Assembly (NCBI RefSeq): GCF_035946395.1 | Contig: NZ_DASYZI010000401.1 | Span: forward strand, 1-64,000 | Reading direction: 5' to 3' | Length of the DNA: 64,000 bases | DNA from: Actinocrinis sp035946395 | Lineage (GTDB): Bacteria > Actinomycetota > Actinomycetes > Streptomycetales > Catenulisporaceae | Made by a program: the position numbers and the translations under genes | Notes under the pieces: model-generated | Database searches by the model: none | The model's input: only the letters and a program-made list of their open reading frames with translations | What the model was told of the DNA's origin: nothing | Shown here: positions 35,463-42,186 of the stretch, piece by piece | Layout of the letters: every line of letters begins with the position of its first letter | How positions within the stretch are numbered: the first letter of the stretch is position 1

Positions 35463-36625
35463 CGCACATCCGGGCGCGTTAACGCATCGATGGTCAACTG
35501 GCCGGGTTCGGTGTAACCGGACAAGGCGAGCGTCAGGTCGAACTCGGCCAGCAGGCAGCGCAGCACGTGCTCGACTCCGGCCTGGCCATCCAGACCGAGA
35601 CCGTATGCGTACGGACGGCCCAGCAGCACGGCCTGCGCACCGAGTGCGAGCGCTTTGAAGACGTCGTCGCCGGTCCGCACTCCGCTGTCGAACAGCACGG
35701 TCAGCCGGTCACCGACCGCTCGTACGATTTCGGGCAGCGCGTCGGCCGCGCCGATCGCGCCGTTGACCTGTCGGCCACCGTGGTTCGAGACGACGACGCC
35801 GTCCATCCCCGCATCGGCCGCGCGCCGCGCGTCGTCGGCGTGCAGGATGCCCTTAAGCACGATCGGGCCGTCCCAGTGTTCGCGCAGGAACGCCAGGTCC
35901 TCCCAGGTCTTCGACGGATCGGCGAACATCTGCGCGAAGTGCAGCACGGCGGCGTTCGGATCCTCGTGCACCGGCTTGGCCAGTCCGGCCTGGAACGCCG
36001 GATCGGTGAAATAGTTCGCCGTGCCGATCCCGTGCAGAAACGGCAGGTACGCCTGGTCCAGGTCGCGCGGCCGCCAGGCCAGCAGCCACGTGTCCAGCGT
36101 CACGACCAGCACCCGGTAGCCTGCCGCCGCCGCGCGTGCCAGGAAGCTGACGGTCACGTCCCGGTCCTTCGGCCAGTACAGCTGGAACCAGCGCGCCGCG
36201 CCCTCGCTCACGTCGTCCATCGCCTGCGCCACTTGCTCCAGCGGCGTGCTCGACGCGGACGAGAGCACGAACGGCAGTCCCTGCGCGGCGGCCGCCCGAG
36301 CGGCGGCCGGCTCGGCGTCCTCGTGCATGATCGACAGCACGCCGACCGGTGCGAGCGCGACCGGCGCGGGCAGGCGAGTGCCGAACAGCTCCACGGACAG
36401 GTCACGCCGCTGCACGTCGCGCAGCATCCGCGGCACGATCCGCCAGCGGTCCAGCGCCTCGCGGTTGGCCCGCACCGTCTTCCCGTCGCCCGCCCCGCCC
36501 GCGACGTAGCCGAACGGCCCCGGCCCGAGCCGCCGCTCGGCCAGCTCCTCCAGCCGGGCCAGGTCCGTCGGCAGGCCCGGTACCGCTCCGGCCAAGCCGT
36601 TGAGATAGATCTCGTACTGCTGCAT
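35459..36625 (-). CDS. FMN-dependent alpha-hydroxy-acid oxidase, N-terminus replaced by element
   Basis: A 388-residue flavoenzyme of the lactate oxidase/lactate 2-monooxygenase class (LldD/MftD-like). It has GYVAGGAGDG near the start, LAPVGVLSIMHEDAEP, FQLYWPKD, the lysine in GPIVLKGIL, and the SNHGGRQ active-site block, then FDSGVRTGDDVFKALALGA. The mobile element is inserted at codon 3. The visible start (ATG CAG) comes from element DNA, while the native ATG and 13 codons (MAPGDPARDWSAF) lie at 54749-54787. Net loss is 11 residues from a variable region, so activity may persist. The leader AGGTCAGAGAG could act as ribosome site. Confidence 0.9.
   Translation of the reverse strand: MQQYEIYLNGLAGAVPGLPTDLARLEELAERRLGPGPFGYVAGGAGDGKTVRANREALDRWRIVPRMLRDVQRRDLSVELFGTRLPAPVALAPVGVLSIMHEDAEPAAARAAAAQGLPFVLSSASSTPLEQVAQAMDDVSEGAARWFQLYWPKDRDVTVSFLARAAAAGYRVLVVTLDTWLLAWRPRDLDQAYLPFLHGIGTANYFTDPAFQAGLAKPVHEDPNAAVLHFAQMFADPSKTWEDLAFLREHWDGPIVLKGILHADDARRAADAGMDGVVVSNHGGRQVNGAIGAADALPEIVRAVGDRLTVLFDSGVRTGDDVFKALALGAQAVLLGRPYAYGLGLDGQAGVEHVLRCLLAEFDLTLALSGYTEPGQLTIDALTRPDVR
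36606..36619. repeat. Left attachment core (direct repeat TAGATCTCGTACTG)
   Basis: This 14-bp core is identical to 54735-54748. On the complement it encodes QYEIY in the oxidase N-terminal region. The host gene body lies to its left, the element to its right. Confidence 0.9.
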
Positions 36626-36631
36626 ATGGCT

Positions 36632-36642
36632 CTCTGACCTGC
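36632..36642. repeat. Left integrase-site arm CTCTGACCTGC
   Basis: This 11-bp sequence lies 12 bases inside the left core and is the exact inverse of GCAGGTCAGAG at 54710-54720, 14 bases inside the right core. In the circular form the two would flank the core symmetrically. In the integrated state it also forms the leader of the oxidase start. Confidence 0.7.
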
Positions 36643-36810
36643 ACGATCATGGCGAAAGGCCGTGTGACGTGCAGAGATGTAATCCGACGTTCACCATCGT
36701 TTGCCGTCGTTTTCGAACGTCGTGTGCCCTGCCTGTGCCCTGTGTGCCCCGAGGCCCACCGGTCGGTCCGCACCACTGCGACCGATCGGACCTCACCCAG
36801 GGAGACAGCC

Positions 36811-37278
36811 ATGTACGACCCCGCGCACACTCACCAACCATCCCGCCGCACCCGGTTCGCGCTCACCGCGCTGACGGCCGCTGCCGTCGCCGCCGCGATC
36901 ACCGTTCCCGTCGTCGTCGCGACCACGCCGCACGCCCCCGCCGGGCTGACCTTGTCCGGCAACGGCGACACCGTGTCGCCCGTGTTCACGACCGGGCCGA
37001 ACTGGTCCGCCAGCTACAGCGCTGAGTGCCCGATCCGCGTTATCGAGTCCGGCGGCGCCGTGGACGGCGTGGCGATCGTGGACGCGACCGGCGGTTCCGC
37101 CACCGGATACGTGGGCGACGATCCGGGCCAGCATCGACTGCACGTCACGTCGGATTGCGGCTGGACGATCCGCGTCACGGACGGCGACACGTTGCCGCAC
37201 GCGCCGAACCTGCCGCTACCCGCCGGGACGTCGGGCTCCTGCGCGCACCCCGCCGCGACGCTGAACGCGGGGGTGTGA
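36811..37278 (+). CDS. Secreted or membrane-anchored small protein
   Basis: A 155-residue protein with a basic start (HQPSRRTRFALT) followed by one hydrophobic helix (TAAAVAAAITVPVVVAT), as in a signal peptide or anchor. The outer part has three cysteines (AECPI, SDCGW, GSCAH) and a strand-rich look. Function unknown. ATG 36811 has AGGGAGA upstream. First gene inside the left end of the element; its stop is one base before the next start. Confidence 0.7.
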   Translation: MYDPAHTHQPSRRTRFALTALTAAAVAAAITVPVVVATTPHAPAGLTLSGNGDTVSPVFTTGPNWSASYSAECPIRVIESGGAVDGVAIVDATGGSATGYVGDDPGQHRLHVTSDCGWTIRVTDGDTLPHAPNLPLPAGTSGSCAHPAATLNAGV

Positions 37279-37279
37279 C

Positions 37280-38023
37280 GTGGGCAAGCTGCGGCGCTTC
37301 ACCGACGGCGTAGTCTTCCAAGCCGTCCTGACCGGCTCACTGTCGTTCTCGCACATCCACGACCTCGCCGCTGCGCACGGGCAGGCCGGGTGGAAAGCGT
37401 GGCTCTACCCGCTGAGCGTGGACCTGCTCACCGTCGCCGCGTACCGCAAGCTGATGGCCGCGCGATCGTCGGCCGCGCCGACCGGGCTCGCGTGGTGGGC
37501 GTTTCTGCTCGGCCTGGCCGCGTCCCTGGCGGCGAACATCGCGGCCGTGTGGCAGAACCCGGACAGGTTCGTGGCCGTATCCCTCGGCGTGTGGCCCGCC
37601 GTGGCGTTCCTGGTGTGCACCCTGCTAAGCCACGACTCTTCCGGGGTACCCGATGCGGTACCCGTACCCGTGCCGGTCGCAGTACCCGTACCCGCCGAGG
37701 CGCCACGACTGGCGGCTAACGCACCGTCCGATCCCCCAGTTACCCGGCCGCGTACACCCCGCGACGCCGACGGGAAGGAATGGGCCGACCTAGTCCGCGA
37801 AGCCCGGCAGGTGGACGCCAAGAGCCGGGCGACGACGGGCAAGCCAGCGGGTATCACCCGACTGCGGAAGGAACTGAAGGTCGGGCAGGACCGGGCGCAG
37901 CGACTCCGGGACCACCTCGCCGGACTACCCACAGACCCCCCGTCGGGTACCCGTACCTACCCGCTACACCCCCAACAGCCACAGGCTGAGGTGGCCCTAG
38001 CCAACGGGTACGCCCACCACTGA
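37280..38023 (+). CDS. DUF2637-like membrane protein with C-terminal HTH region
   Basis: A 247-residue protein. The first 120 residues carry about four hydrophobic segments with the DUF2637 pattern (SFSHIHDLAAAHGQAGWKAW, YPLSVDLLTVAAY), a family common on actinobacterial plasmids and integrative elements. A Pro/Val-rich linker follows. The last 70 residues (GITRLRKELKVGQDRAQRLRDHL) look like a winged HTH. GTG 37280 follows the previous stop directly. The role is unknown; in other elements such proteins accompany spread genes. Confidence 0.75.
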   Translation: MGKLRRFTDGVVFQAVLTGSLSFSHIHDLAAAHGQAGWKAWLYPLSVDLLTVAAYRKLMAARSSAAPTGLAWWAFLLGLAASLAANIAAVWQNPDRFVAVSLGVWPAVAFLVCTLLSHDSSGVPDAVPVPVPVAVPVPAEAPRLAANAPSDPPVTRPRTPRDADGKEWADLVREARQVDAKSRATTGKPAGITRLRKELKVGQDRAQRLRDHLAGLPTDPPSGTRTYPLHPQQPQAEVALANGYAHH

Positions 38024-38102
38024 CCCCACTCGACGCGACGCCCCGGTACATAGGTGCCGGGGCGTTCGCGTACCCGGATCGAGTGGAGCCGACGCAATTG
38101 TT

Positions 38103-38777
38103 ATGCCTGCGAAACAACAAGCTTCGGCATTGGGTAGGCAGGCACACGTCGTAAACAACTACGGTGCCGTCGTGGACCTGGAAGCCGCTCTCAGCGCCGG
38201 TGGAACCCTCGTCGCCGCCGTAGCCGCAGTTGGATCGTGGAAGGCGGCCGGGCGCTCCGACAAAGCTGCCACCGCTTTGACATCTATCGAACGGGATCGC
38301 TGGCACGCGGAGATGACGCCTAAGTTCAAGATCACGCTCAAGGACCCAAGCATGACCCGAACCGTCCTCTACGTCGGTCTTGAAGGTCCAACGACTCTCA
38401 GTCACCTGGACACGATCGAGATGACCATCCGCGATGACATGCCGGGCCGGGCCGAACTCACGGCCGAGAACGGCGTGTCCGCCGACGAAATCAGGCAGCA
38501 GATTTGGGGACCCCTACGATTCGTGCGCGGCGTGGACGGCGGCAGCTCCGACGGACGCACCGTTGACACGTTCGAACTGCCCGTCGGCGAATCCCGGCCT
38601 TTCGCTGTAGACGTCACGCTGTCTCCGCACTGGTACAGCGACCCACAGGCGTGGCGCGACCAATGGGACGGCACGCCGCTGCGCCTTACTCTCAAATGCA
38701 CGCGCGAGGGTTTCGAACCCTGGACCGTCAAGAGCGAGGTCCCGTTGAGCGTTCCGCCCCGTTTTCAGGCTTGGTAG
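38103..38777 (+). CDS. Hypothetical protein, 224 residues
   Basis: Not recognised. A short hydrophobic stretch (AGGTLVAAVAAVGSW, residues about 32-46) near the N-terminus may anchor it. The remainder is strand-rich (TRTVLYVGLEGPTTLSHLDTIEM, FAVDVTLSPHWY). No catalytic motif is visible. ATG 38103 lies in an A/T-richer stretch. It belongs to the accessory left part of the element. Confidence 0.6.
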   Translation: MPAKQQASALGRQAHVVNNYGAVVDLEAALSAGGTLVAAVAAVGSWKAAGRSDKAATALTSIERDRWHAEMTPKFKITLKDPSMTRTVLYVGLEGPTTLSHLDTIEMTIRDDMPGRAELTAENGVSADEIRQQIWGPLRFVRGVDGGSSDGRTVDTFELPVGESRPFAVDVTLSPHWYSDPQAWRDQWDGTPLRLTLKCTREGFEPWTVKSEVPLSVPPRFQAW

Positions 38778-38835
38778 CGCTGGTTGCAGCTCGTCTAACC
38801 GACGGCGGGAATGCCCTCAGGTAGGTTCGGGTCCT

Positions 38836-39396
38836 GTGACTACCGACCCGACGCAGTGGATCGTGACCGAACAACCCGTGGCGCTGCCCGACGCGGCCGT
38901 GAACAAGCACTCCCGGCTTACCGTCGCGCACGTGACGCTGCCGGACGGCGTCCAGTTCGAACAGGTCGTGATTCGTGTAGACGCTGCCGCTATGTGCGTT
39001 GTCGTCAACGATCGTGCGGAAGCGCTGATGATGCGGCGGCACCGGTTCATCCCCGACCTGTGGGTGTGGGAAGTGCCAGGCGGTTACCTCAACCCCGGCG
39101 AGAGCCCCGCCGACGCAGCGCTGCGGGAAGCTGTCGAAGAGACGGGTTGGCGTCCGTCGAAGGTTGAGCACCTGGTCACGTTCGAGCCGATGACCGGTAC
39201 GGCGTCCGCGCCCAACCATGTGTATCTCGGGCTTGACCCGCACCCGGTGGACGGCGCCACGACCGACGTCAACGAGGCTCAGTCGGTGCGGTGGGTGCCG
39301 CTGGCCGACGTGCCCGCCATGGTCGGCGGGATGACGCTCGGGGCGGCCTCGGTCATCGGGTTGCTCGCCGCCCGCGACCGCCTCGGCGTGCGGTAG
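38836..39396 (+). CDS. Nudix hydrolase of the element
   Basis: A 186-residue protein with a complete Nudix box, GGYLNPGESPADAALREAVEETGW (first G near residue 80; matches G-x5-E-x7-R-E-U-x-E-E-x-G-U). It would hydrolyse a nucleoside diphosphate derivative. On the Streptomyces element pSAM2 a Nudix protein (Pif) gives immunity against redundant transfer, so a similar role is possible here. GTG 38836 is the start. Its last 44 bases overlap the end of the convergent regulator gene. Confidence 0.88.
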   Translation: MTTDPTQWIVTEQPVALPDAAVNKHSRLTVAHVTLPDGVQFEQVVIRVDAAAMCVVVNDRAEALMMRRHRFIPDLWVWEVPGGYLNPGESPADAALREAVEETGWRPSKVEHLVTFEPMTGTASAPNHVYLGLDPHPVDGATTDVNEAQSVRWVPLADVPAMVGGMTLGAASVIGLLAARDRLGVR

Positions 39397-40738
39397 GCAA
39401 CGCCGCCAACGCTTCCCGCGCCGGGGCGAAATCGCCGTAGCGTTCCAACCGTCCCGCGACGGCCGCGAGCTCGCCGTTGACCCGCTCGGATGCGATGCCG
39501 TCCGCCGATTCGATCGCGTGCAACGCGATCGCGCACCCTTCATCGACCCGGCCGGAGTCCAGCAGCGCACCGGCGAGGAGGGCCAGGTTGAACACGTGCC
39601 CGCGTTCGAACCCGCCTTTCATGTCCAGCGACAGCCGCATCGCGTCCGCCGATCGAGGCGCGTCGGACGCGTCCAACAACGCGCGGCCGGTCTTCGCGGA
39701 CAAGTACGCGCCGTCGAAGTATTGAAGCCACGCCGGTTCGCCACCGGGCCGGGACCGGTCGAACGCCGTCTCAGCGCCCGTCAGAGCGACCGCGCACGCA
39801 CGCTGGTCCCCGGTCAGCGCGTGCCCGTGCGCCTCGGTCACCAGCGTTTCCGCCATCAGCGCCGCCGATCCGGACCGGCGCGCCGACCGGTGTGCGGCGC
39901 GCGCCATGTCCACCGCGTCGGCGCCCTCGCCCAAATACCCGGCCTGGCATGACATCGCCGCCAACGTCTCGGCACCTAGCGCGACGTCCCCGCCCGCTTG
40001 CGCCAGCCGGAGCGCTTGGATCAGATACCGCTGTGCGATCGGGTGCTGCTCCAGGTCGAACGCCATCCACCCCGCGAGCAAGGTCATCTCGGCGGCGGCG
40101 GAGAACAGCTCGCGCCCGACGTCGGCGGTGTACGCGCCGTGCCGCAACAGCGGGCTGACTTCGTCGGCGAGGTACTGCACGACGGTGGAACGGGCATATC
40201 CGCCCCCGAACATGTTGTCGAGCCGCCGGAAGGTGGAGGTCACTTCCCGGATGGCGATGATGTTCGCGCCGCCGACACGCCGGGAACCAGCCCGGTCCAT
40301 CAGGTCGGCAGCCGGTGCGGTCATCCATCGGATGGCCGGTACGACGAACCCGACCGACGTGTACGCCGACCGGGTCAGCGTCGCCCGCCGGTGCGCATCA
40401 GTCGCGTACAGGTCGGAAGCGGCCACGACCGCCGTGTTCAAGTCGCTCTCGAAGCTCAGCCCCAAGTCCGCCACCGGCAACGCGGAGCGCATCCCGATGT
40501 CCGCCCGCGTGACCGTGCGGCCCAACGGCACGGACAGTACTTCGGCGATCAGGTCGGGCGTACGCCCGCGCGGCTGCTCTCCGCGCAGCCACCGCGCCAC
40601 GGACGCGTGGTTGAAGCGGGGAGCGGGCAGACCTCGCCGCACGGCAAGGGTGTTGATCCGGTGCGCCAACCCGCCGCGACTGATCCCCGCTTCGGCGAGG
40701 TGGTCGGCGAGGTGTGCGTTAGGCGTCTTCGCGGGCAT
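39353..40738 (-). CDS. XRE-type regulator with TPR-like C-terminal domain
   Basis: A 461-residue protein. The N-terminal HTH (LAEAGISRGGLAHRINTLA, then FNHASVARWLRGEQPRG) is of a type frequent in Streptomyces. The long C-terminal part is helical and TPR-like (LLAGWMAFDLEQHPIAQRYLIQALRLAQAGGD, read in pieces). Such proteins often respond to a peptide or small-molecule signal. It is convergent with, and overlaps by 44 bases, the Nudix gene, suggesting a functional pair. It may regulate the element. Confidence 0.8.
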   Translation of the reverse strand: MPAKTPNAHLADHLAEAGISRGGLAHRINTLAVRRGLPAPRFNHASVARWLRGEQPRGRTPDLIAEVLSVPLGRTVTRADIGMRSALPVADLGLSFESDLNTAVVAASDLYATDAHRRATLTRSAYTSVGFVVPAIRWMTAPAADLMDRAGSRRVGGANIIAIREVTSTFRRLDNMFGGGYARSTVVQYLADEVSPLLRHGAYTADVGRELFSAAAEMTLLAGWMAFDLEQHPIAQRYLIQALRLAQAGGDVALGAETLAAMSCQAGYLGEGADAVDMARAAHRSARRSGSAALMAETLVTEAHGHALTGDQRACAVALTGAETAFDRSRPGGEPAWLQYFDGAYLSAKTGRALLDASDAPRSADAMRLSLDMKGGFERGHVFNLALLAGALLDSGRVDEGCAIALHAIESADGIASERVNGELAAVAGRLERYGDFAPAREALAALPTARRGGRGRRATR

Positions 40739-40913
40739 GCGGCCTCCCGTGCGGTCCGGCCCGGTGGTCTACACAAAGCGTAGACACTCACGACCCTGAG
40801 ATCACGGGCCGTCGCCCATCTGTGTCTCTGCGCTCGCATTCACACCCCCGATTCACGCCCCACGCGGCAACGCACGCGGTGACCTGCGGTGCCGGTCGCG
40901 GTTGTGTGAGGTC

Positions 40914-41183
40914 ATGGACGCCGTGCACACCGCCATGCCACCGCACGCAACGACACGTCCCGGCGCGACGCCGGTCCGTCTGCTCGTGTGGGGTGTTACT
41001 GAAGCCGACCAAAACCGCGCCGTGTCCAAGGCCGGACAAGCGCCGTCGCGCGGCCTATGGGACTTCGTGCAAACCGACCGCGTGTCCGGGCCGACATGTC
41101 CGCTGGACCTGAAGGACGGCAAGTCCCTGGCAGCCGACCAGGGATATCACTGGGCCTACGTCGCGTACCGGGCCGACCGATGA
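40914..41183 (+). CDS. Small hypothetical protein, 89 residues
   Basis: Not recognised. Predicted MDAVHTAMPPHATTRPG..., ending DQGYHWAYVAYRADR. No membrane segment. The start may be ATG 40914 or GTG 40902. It overlaps the next start by 4 bases (ATGA), which supports a real coupled mini-operon of three small genes. Confidence 0.55.
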   Translation: MDAVHTAMPPHATTRPGATPVRLLVWGVTEADQNRAVSKAGQAPSRGLWDFVQTDRVSGPTCPLDLKDGKSLAADQGYHWAYVAYRADR

Positions 41184-41365
41184 GCGACCTCAAGGACACG
41201 TTCGAAGAGCTGAAGACACTCCTGTTCCCGTTCGCCGTCGAGCTGGGCGGCGAGGTCTTGGACGTGTGGCGTGACCGGGAGAAGTACGGGCATGAGCCGC
41301 TTCCCCCGGCCGCGTTGCGCGCGCTCGCGCTGTGGGCTGCCGACCGGTTGGCGGACGGACCGTGA
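41180..41365 (+). CDS. Small hypothetical protein, 61 residues
   Basis: An acidic, probably helical protein (MSDLKDTFEELKTLLFPFAVELGGEV...). Unknown function. It overlaps both neighbours by 4 bases, so translation of the three is coupled. The leucine-rich first half could mediate protein contact. Confidence 0.55.
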   Translation: MSDLKDTFEELKTLLFPFAVELGGEVLDVWRDREKYGHEPLPPAALRALALWAADRLADGP

Positions 41366-41571
41366 CCGGGTCAGGACTCGCTGAGATGGTCGATGACCCG
41401 CACCTGCCGTACGCGTGGGTTCCGGCCCACGCGCCGCCCGACGCCGCGCTTCTGGAGCGCGTGCTCGCAGGGCTCGAACGGCTTCACCGACTCGCCGAAG
41501 CGCACCCCACGGGCAGGCCACGGCGGTCACAATCCGGCGAACTGCCGAACCGGCGGCCCGCCAGCCCGTAA
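41362..41571 (+). CDS. Small hypothetical protein, 69 residues
   Basis: GTG 41362 overlaps the previous stop. The protein (GSGLAEMVDDPHLPYAWVPAH..., then AALLERVLAGLERLHRLAE) is helical in its second half with a basic tail. Not recognised. Third member of the coupled small-gene set. Confidence 0.5.
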   Translation: MTGSGLAEMVDDPHLPYAWVPAHAPPDAALLERVLAGLERLHRLAEAHPTGRPRRSQSGELPNRRPASP

Positions 41572-41604
41572 CGTCCGTTCATGAAATCCTGACCAGGGGG
41601 AACC

Positions 41605-42132
41605 TTGAAACGTCGAACCGTCATGCTTCTCGCCGTCATCCCGCTGATGGCGGCCTGCTCGACCACGCCGACCCCGACCACGCCCGCCGCCAACGCGGCA
41701 GCGATGTCCAGTCCGGCCAGCGCGAGCCCCACCACGCCGACCGCGCTGGACGCGGCAGGCGTGGTGACAAAACTGAAAGCCGCGCGCCTGCCGGTCGGCG
41801 CGGTGACCGTGTACACGGCGGCCAACGATCCAAACCACCTGCTCGGCCGACCCAACGGGTACACGTCCAAAGCCGCGTTCATCGACACGCGCGTGAAGCC
41901 GTCCGACGCGCGCGACACCTCGGCGGGCTCGGTGGACCTGGGCGGCAGCGTCGAGGTGTTCGCCACCGGCGCTGAGGCCACGGCGCGCGAGCAGTACATC
42001 CAGGGCGCCGAGAAGTCGATGCCGATGCTCGGCACCGAGTACGACTACGTGTCCGGTGACGTGCTGCTGCGCGTCTCGGAAGTGCTCACCCCGGACCAAG
42101 CGAAGGCGTATCAAGCCGCACTTGCCGACTGA
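41605..42132 (+). CDS. Lipoprotein carried by the element
   Basis: A 175-residue lipoprotein. The signal peptide MKRRTVMLLAVIPLMAACS has a basic start and lipobox LMAAC. A Thr/Pro/Ala linker follows, then a folded domain of unknown family (VVTKLKAARLPVGAVTVYT, QYIQGAEKSMPMLGTEYDYV). TTG 41605 is chosen because AGGGGG (41595-41600) lies just upstream and it supplies the positive residues of the signal peptide. Surface lipoproteins on phages and elements can alter receptors or exclude superinfection; here that is only a possibility. Confidence 0.75.
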   Translation: MKRRTVMLLAVIPLMAACSTTPTPTTPAANAAAMSSPASASPTTPTALDAAGVVTKLKAARLPVGAVTVYTAANDPNHLLGRPNGYTSKAAFIDTRVKPSDARDTSAGSVDLGGSVEVFATGAEATAREQYIQGAEKSMPMLGTEYDYVSGDVLLRVSEVLTPDQAKAYQAALAD

Positions 42133-42145
42133 CGTACCCGAGACC

Positions 42146-42180
42146 AGCGCCCGCCGGAACCCCACGATCCGGCGGGCGCT
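42146..42180. terminator. Bidirectional terminator hairpin
   Basis: A perfect 13-bp stem (AGCGCCCGCCGGA, 42146-42158, with 42168-42180) and 9-base loop lie between the convergent lipoprotein and tail-like genes. It separates the early-type left genes from the leftward structural-like block. Confidence 0.85.
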
Positions 42181-42186
42181 GTCGTA

